From positions 1 through 6,700 of the forward strand of contig CANBQJ010000206.1 in NCBI GenBank assembly GCA_947371645.1: a stretch of 6,700 bases of DNA, in the 5' to 3' direction. A model generated the notes under the pieces. That model made no database searches, was not told the DNA's origin, and saw only the letters and a list, made by a program, of their open reading frames with translations. This document shows, piece after piece, positions 6,585 through 6,700 of this stretch; the first letter of the stretch is position 1; each line of letters starts with the position of its first letter. The DNA is from Burkholderiales bacterium. Lineage in GTDB: Bacteria; Pseudomonadota; Gammaproteobacteria; Burkholderiales; Burkholderiaceae. Made by a program: the position numbers and the translations under genes.

Positions 6585-6700
6585 GCTAACTTTTTTGACC
6601 GCCGTACGCGCAACGATGAGCGCAAGCACCGGCTGAACCGCGAAATCATGGCGCCCGAAGTGCGCCTCAACGGCCTCGAAAACGAGCCGCTGGGCATCGT
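6582..6700 (+). CDS. infC: Translation initiation factor IF-3, N-terminal part (3' end outside window)
   Basis: The first 39 codons of IF-3 are visible. IF-3 is the 30S-subunit factor that checks the start codon and initiator tRNA and keeps the ribosomal subunits apart. The diagnostic N-terminal block LNREIMAPEVRL followed by ENEPLGIV is clear from about residue 18 to the window edge. An arginine-rich lead-in, DRRTRNDERKHR, precedes it, as in many Burkholderiales IF-3 proteins. The start was set at ATC 6582 because homology begins there and an AAGGA Shine-Dalgarno is correctly spaced; an ATG start at 6546 is the alternative. The usual partners rpmI and rplT would be expected just outside the window. 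The common upstream partner thrS is here separated from infC by the 3-kb kinase gene on the other strand. Confidence 0.93.
   Translation, partial: MANFFDRRTRNDERKHRLNREIMAPEVRLNGLENEPLGI

Noticed and set aside
6401..6589. Possible 62-codon upstream ORF overlapping the infC start by 8 bases
   Set aside because: There is no convincing Shine-Dalgarno before ATG 6401, and the Pro/Arg/Gly-rich translation looks like non-coding GC-rich sequence. The overlap with the infC start is probably chance.
1..6700. Mobile elements, CRISPR arrays, tRNA or rRNA genes
   Set aside because: No repeat-spacer pattern, transposase motifs, inverted terminal repeats or tRNA cloverleaf were seen on reading both strands.

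Overview
The window looks like a chromosomal segment of a GC-rich betaproteobacterium, most likely Burkholderiales and probably Comamonadaceae. This is inferred from the style of the ThrRS, isocitrate lyase and IF-3 protein sequences and from the GC-rich codon use; no database search was possible. It holds five protein genes (two cut by the window edges), plus a probable 15-codon leader peptide gene.

Layout: (1) positions 1-405 are the 3' end of isocitrate lyase (aceA, + strand), followed by a strong intrinsic terminator. (2) Positions 493-975, minus strand, encode a small zinc-dependent nucleoside/guanine deaminase of the cytidine deaminase fold, convergent with aceA. (3) Positions 976-1340 form a 365-base leader and promoter region for thrS. 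(4) Positions 1341-3260 are a complete threonyl-tRNA synthetase gene. (5) Positions 3262-6216, minus strand, encode a 984-residue hybrid sensor histidine kinase (periplasmic binding-protein domain, membrane helix, two PAS domains, kinase core, receiver). Its stop codon lies one base from that of thrS. (6) Positions 6217-6581 are the kinase upstream region and the infC leader. (7) From 6582 to the end is the start of infC (translation initiation factor IF-3), apparently beginning at a rare ATC codon.

The most interesting element is the thrS leader. A sigma70-like promoter is followed by a 15-codon ORF, MTPRTSTTPFTSTEV, in which 6 of 15 residues are threonine. Next comes a segment that can form an 11-bp antiterminator with the 5' arm of a textbook intrinsic terminator, which lies about 70 bases before the thrS start. 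This has the layout of a ribosome-mediated transcription attenuator: scarcity of charged tRNA-Thr would stall the ribosome on the Thr codons, free the antiterminator and raise ThrRS synthesis. It differs from the known thrS controls, which are translational operator autorepression in E. coli and T-box antitermination in Bacillus.

A second point is gene order. In many proteobacteria thrS is directly followed by infC-rpmI-rplT. Here a large sensor kinase gene sits between thrS and infC on the opposite strand, so infC must have its own promoter. Its ATC start with a well-placed Shine-Dalgarno suggests that IF-3 still controls its own translation through a non-canonical start codon.
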